Source: Hamiltosporidium magnivora (Eukaryota; Microsporidia; Dubosqiidae). Taken from it: 10,083 nucleotides of DNA. Where the stretch lies: NCBI GenBank assembly GCA_004325065.1, contig PITI01000637.1:1-10083 (forward strand), given 5' to 3'. Below the pieces are notes generated by a model, which worked only from the letters and a program-made list of their open reading frames with translations, was not told the DNA's origin and made no database searches. Position numbers and translations under genes: made by a program. How positions within the stretch are numbered: position 1 is the stretch's first letter; every line of letters begins with the position of its first letter. Positions 8,896 to 10,083 of the stretch are shown in pieces.

Positions 8896-8922
8896 GCCAG
8901 TAAAAGTCATATTTTTACTGGC
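8896..8922. repeat. Perfect 10-bp inverted repeat
   Basis: GCCAGTAAAA (8896-8905) and TTTTACTGGC (8913-8922) are exact reverse complements around a 7-base loop. It lies inside decayed unit 3 and is not kept in unit 4, so it may have arisen by local mutation rather than function. Confidence 0.5.
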
Positions 8923-8965
8923 AAAAATTATTGGATTCTTACTTTTTTCGAACCAATAACATTCG

Positions 8966-8986
8966 AGGCGAGAGTTTCCGTCGCCT
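8966..8986. repeat. GC-rich 6-bp hairpin
   Basis: AGGCGA (8966-8971) pairs with TCGCCT (8981-8986) around nine bases. It stands out because the surroundings are nearly all A and T. The equivalent place in unit 4 (about 9954-9973) does not form it. Confidence 0.4.
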
Positions 8987-9222
8987 GCTCATGGAATTCC
9001 ATTTCATTGCTAGATTATATAAATGATTGTAATATATTACTCACATTTATTATGATTAAAACTAGCTCTTAAGCTCGTGGAAACAAACTTAATTTTACAT
9101 TCAACAAAAAAATAAAACTACCTTAAATTAACTTTTTGAACATCATTAGCCTATCTATATGGATTTTCTATATTGTTCAAATTTTTAAAAACCTCTTAGT
9201 CTGTGTACTCGATACTTCTTTA

Positions 9223-10013
9223 GCCTTTTATATCTGCATTTTTAGCTTCTCTTAGACAATTTCATAATAAATTTTCAAAATATATTAATCTAATCATATT
9301 TTTATATTCGGTTTTATTTTGTTTTAAATTTGTAGTAGTCCAAGTAATTATTTCTTTTTTTACTAAATTAAGATCATCATCTATTTTCATCATATCCGCT
9401 TGATTTTTCGTGGCCTTTATTCATGTGAAGAGTTTTCTTTGTTTATAAAAACGGTTTTTTACGTTACAGAATTTATTAGAGAATTGAATAATTAATCAGA
9501 TTCCTAGTTATCTATATTTAGATTTTTTAATTTAATCAGGTATAAAATTACATGAGACTATTCCACCAGATGCTATTTTAGGACTATTATTGAAGATATG
9601 AATAAAAGCACAGTAAAATGACTAAAAGAATCAATTTTATCGTGCACTGCCTTATGTAATTGTGAAAATTCTTCGAAAAAAATATCTGAATATATTGATT
9701 TAAATTTTTAGAAAAATAAAAAAGAATAAACTTTATTACGTTGTTCTTCCTACATACTAGAATCTAGAAAGGATGTTAAGAGTAATTACTTCGAATATTA
9801 CTTAAATTAATTAAACGATTTCATTTGTTTCATGCCTTATTTCTCCTACTATTGTTGCTATGTAAAACTTATGAACAAATCAGAAGTCATTATTCTTAAT
9901 TGAAGCACTATTATTGGTTTTTTTTCTTTTTTATAAAACTATTAAACACTTTGAGGTGAGTCTTTGGGACGTAAATTACATTAATCGATCATGTAAATGA
10001 TAAATAATCTAAA
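9223..10013 (-). pseudogene. Decayed repeat unit 4 (right pair, distal)
   Basis: This is the second copy of the right-hand unit, in the same orientation as unit 3 and offset by about 0.97-0.99 kb. The shared part is about 9416-10013. On the minus strand it retains the segments KKEKKPII (near 9920), HKFYIATIVGEIRHETNE (near 9840) and HKAVHDKIDSF followed by VILYLIKL. These correspond to unit 3 pieces but are broken by stops and shifts. Below the shared part, the minus strand is open for 52 codons at 9420-9265 (charged, containing QADMMKIDDDLNLVKKE and TEYKNMI) and another 13 codons after one stop. No start codon or promoter-like motif is convincing. The family is unidentified; a transposon relic or a dead member of a gene family both fit. 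Confidence 0.5.
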
Positions 10014-10029
10014 TATTCTAAAATTAATG

Positions 10030-10083
10030 TCACGAGCCAATAAACCCCCCATGTCCAATAGAACCCCCGTTATTTCCTATACA
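10030..10083 (-). CDS. Possible Gly-rich C-terminus cut by right edge
   Basis: This competes with the plus-strand reading. From the right edge the minus strand reads CIGNNGGSIGHGGFIGS and stops at TGA (10032-10030). The 18-bp DNA repeat becomes an in-frame six-residue repeat (NGGSIG and HGGFIG), as expected if a glycine-rich repeat protein ends here. No AATAAA is seen just downstream on that strand. Only one of the two readings is likely to be correct. Confidence 0.3.
   Translation of the reverse strand, partial: CIGNNGGSIGHGGFIGS
10037..10072. repeat. Two copies of an 18-bp tandem repeat
   Basis: CCAATAAACCCCCCATGT (10037-10054) is followed directly by CCAATAGAACCCCCGTTA (10055-10072), 14 of 18 bases matching. 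The array may continue past the window. The C runs on the plus strand contrast sharply with the AT-rich DNA to the left. Confidence 0.55.
10051..10083 (+). CDS. Possible gene start cut by right edge
   Basis: ATG at 10051 directly follows a run of six C (10045-10050), which would suit a microsporidian CCC start motif. The frame stays open for 11 codons (MSNRTPVISYT) to the edge. The rise in G+C at this point fits the beginning of a gene. With so few codons, and a competing reading on the other strand, this is only a candidate. Confidence 0.3.
   Translation, partial: MSNRTPVISYT

Larger units (their letters stand above)
8208..9035 (-). pseudogene. Decayed repeat unit 3 (right pair, proximal)
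   Basis: Bases about 8424-9035 align with 9416-10013. Exact-looking blocks include 8424-8445 versus 9416-9437 (19/22), 8536-8560 versus 9529-9553 (22/25) and 8781-8794 versus 9762-9775 (13/14). Minus-strand frames look like former coding sequence: 33 codons at 8988-8890 with CYWFEKSKNPIIFASKNM; 57 codons at 8693-8523 with KRMYDIF and ILYLFKL; and 35 codons at 8312-8208 with NPEFLLRN and KKFTYERIKK. The matching unit 4 frames give KKEKKPII and HDKI...VILYLIKL. The frames do not join without frameshifts and there are many stops, so the unit is dead. The fragment INTNELKGI (8428-8402) resembles NRLKEIN of copy 1, a tentative link to the left pair. I could not identify the family. Confidence 0.5.

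Noticed and set aside
8930..8965. tRNA B-box-like GGTTCGA on the minus strand of unit 3
   Set aside because: No acceptor, D or T stems can be built around it and there is no matching A box.
9265..9420. Reverse transcriptase palm (ADD-like motif) in the 52-codon minus-strand frame
   Set aside because: The stretch reads QADMM, not a proper x-x-DD catalytic motif, no other RT motifs are in order around it, and the equivalent frame in unit 3 is closed.
1..10083. CRISPR array, long terminal repeats, rRNA genes
   Set aside because: No regularly spaced identical repeats, no paired long direct repeats flanking an element, and no rRNA-like conserved stretches were seen.

Overview
The window looks like nuclear DNA of a eukaryote with a very AT-rich genome, most likely a microsporidian with long gene-poor spacers. 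Four observations support this. There is one clear, intronless eukaryotic gene, a cohesin SMC3 that is short for its family. A TATA-like stretch and a CCC motif lie just upstream of its ATG, the arrangement described for microsporidian start sites. An AATAAA lies within a few bases of its stop. Bacterial features (Shine-Dalgarno sites, operons) are absent. The lineage is an inference from these features; no rRNA or other marker is present.

Layout. Positions 3-1637 (+) hold the 3' part of an unrecognised gene that runs off the left edge. Positions 1638-4755 are a long stretch without an intact gene. It contains two decayed, same-strand (-) copies of one protein-coding sequence (about 1880-2188 and 3217-3582), a possible third remnant (4037-4243), and a stacked imperfect hairpin at 3787-3854. 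Positions 4776-7967 (+) hold the complete SMC3 gene, with start-site motifs before it and a poly(A) signal after it. Positions 7981-10013 hold a second pair of decayed repeat units on the minus strand, about 0.97-0.99 kb apart. The last 50 bases are suddenly richer in G+C, carry an 18-bp tandem repeat, and may belong to a gene that continues to the right.

Functional picture. SMC3 would pair with SMC1 and a kleisin in the cohesin ring that holds sister chromatids together. The left gene cannot be connected to it from sequence alone. The most noteworthy non-housekeeping content is the set of decaying minus-strand repeat units on both sides of SMC3. They may be relics of a transposable element or of a multigene family. 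I could not name the family, and the relation between the left and right pairs is only tentative.
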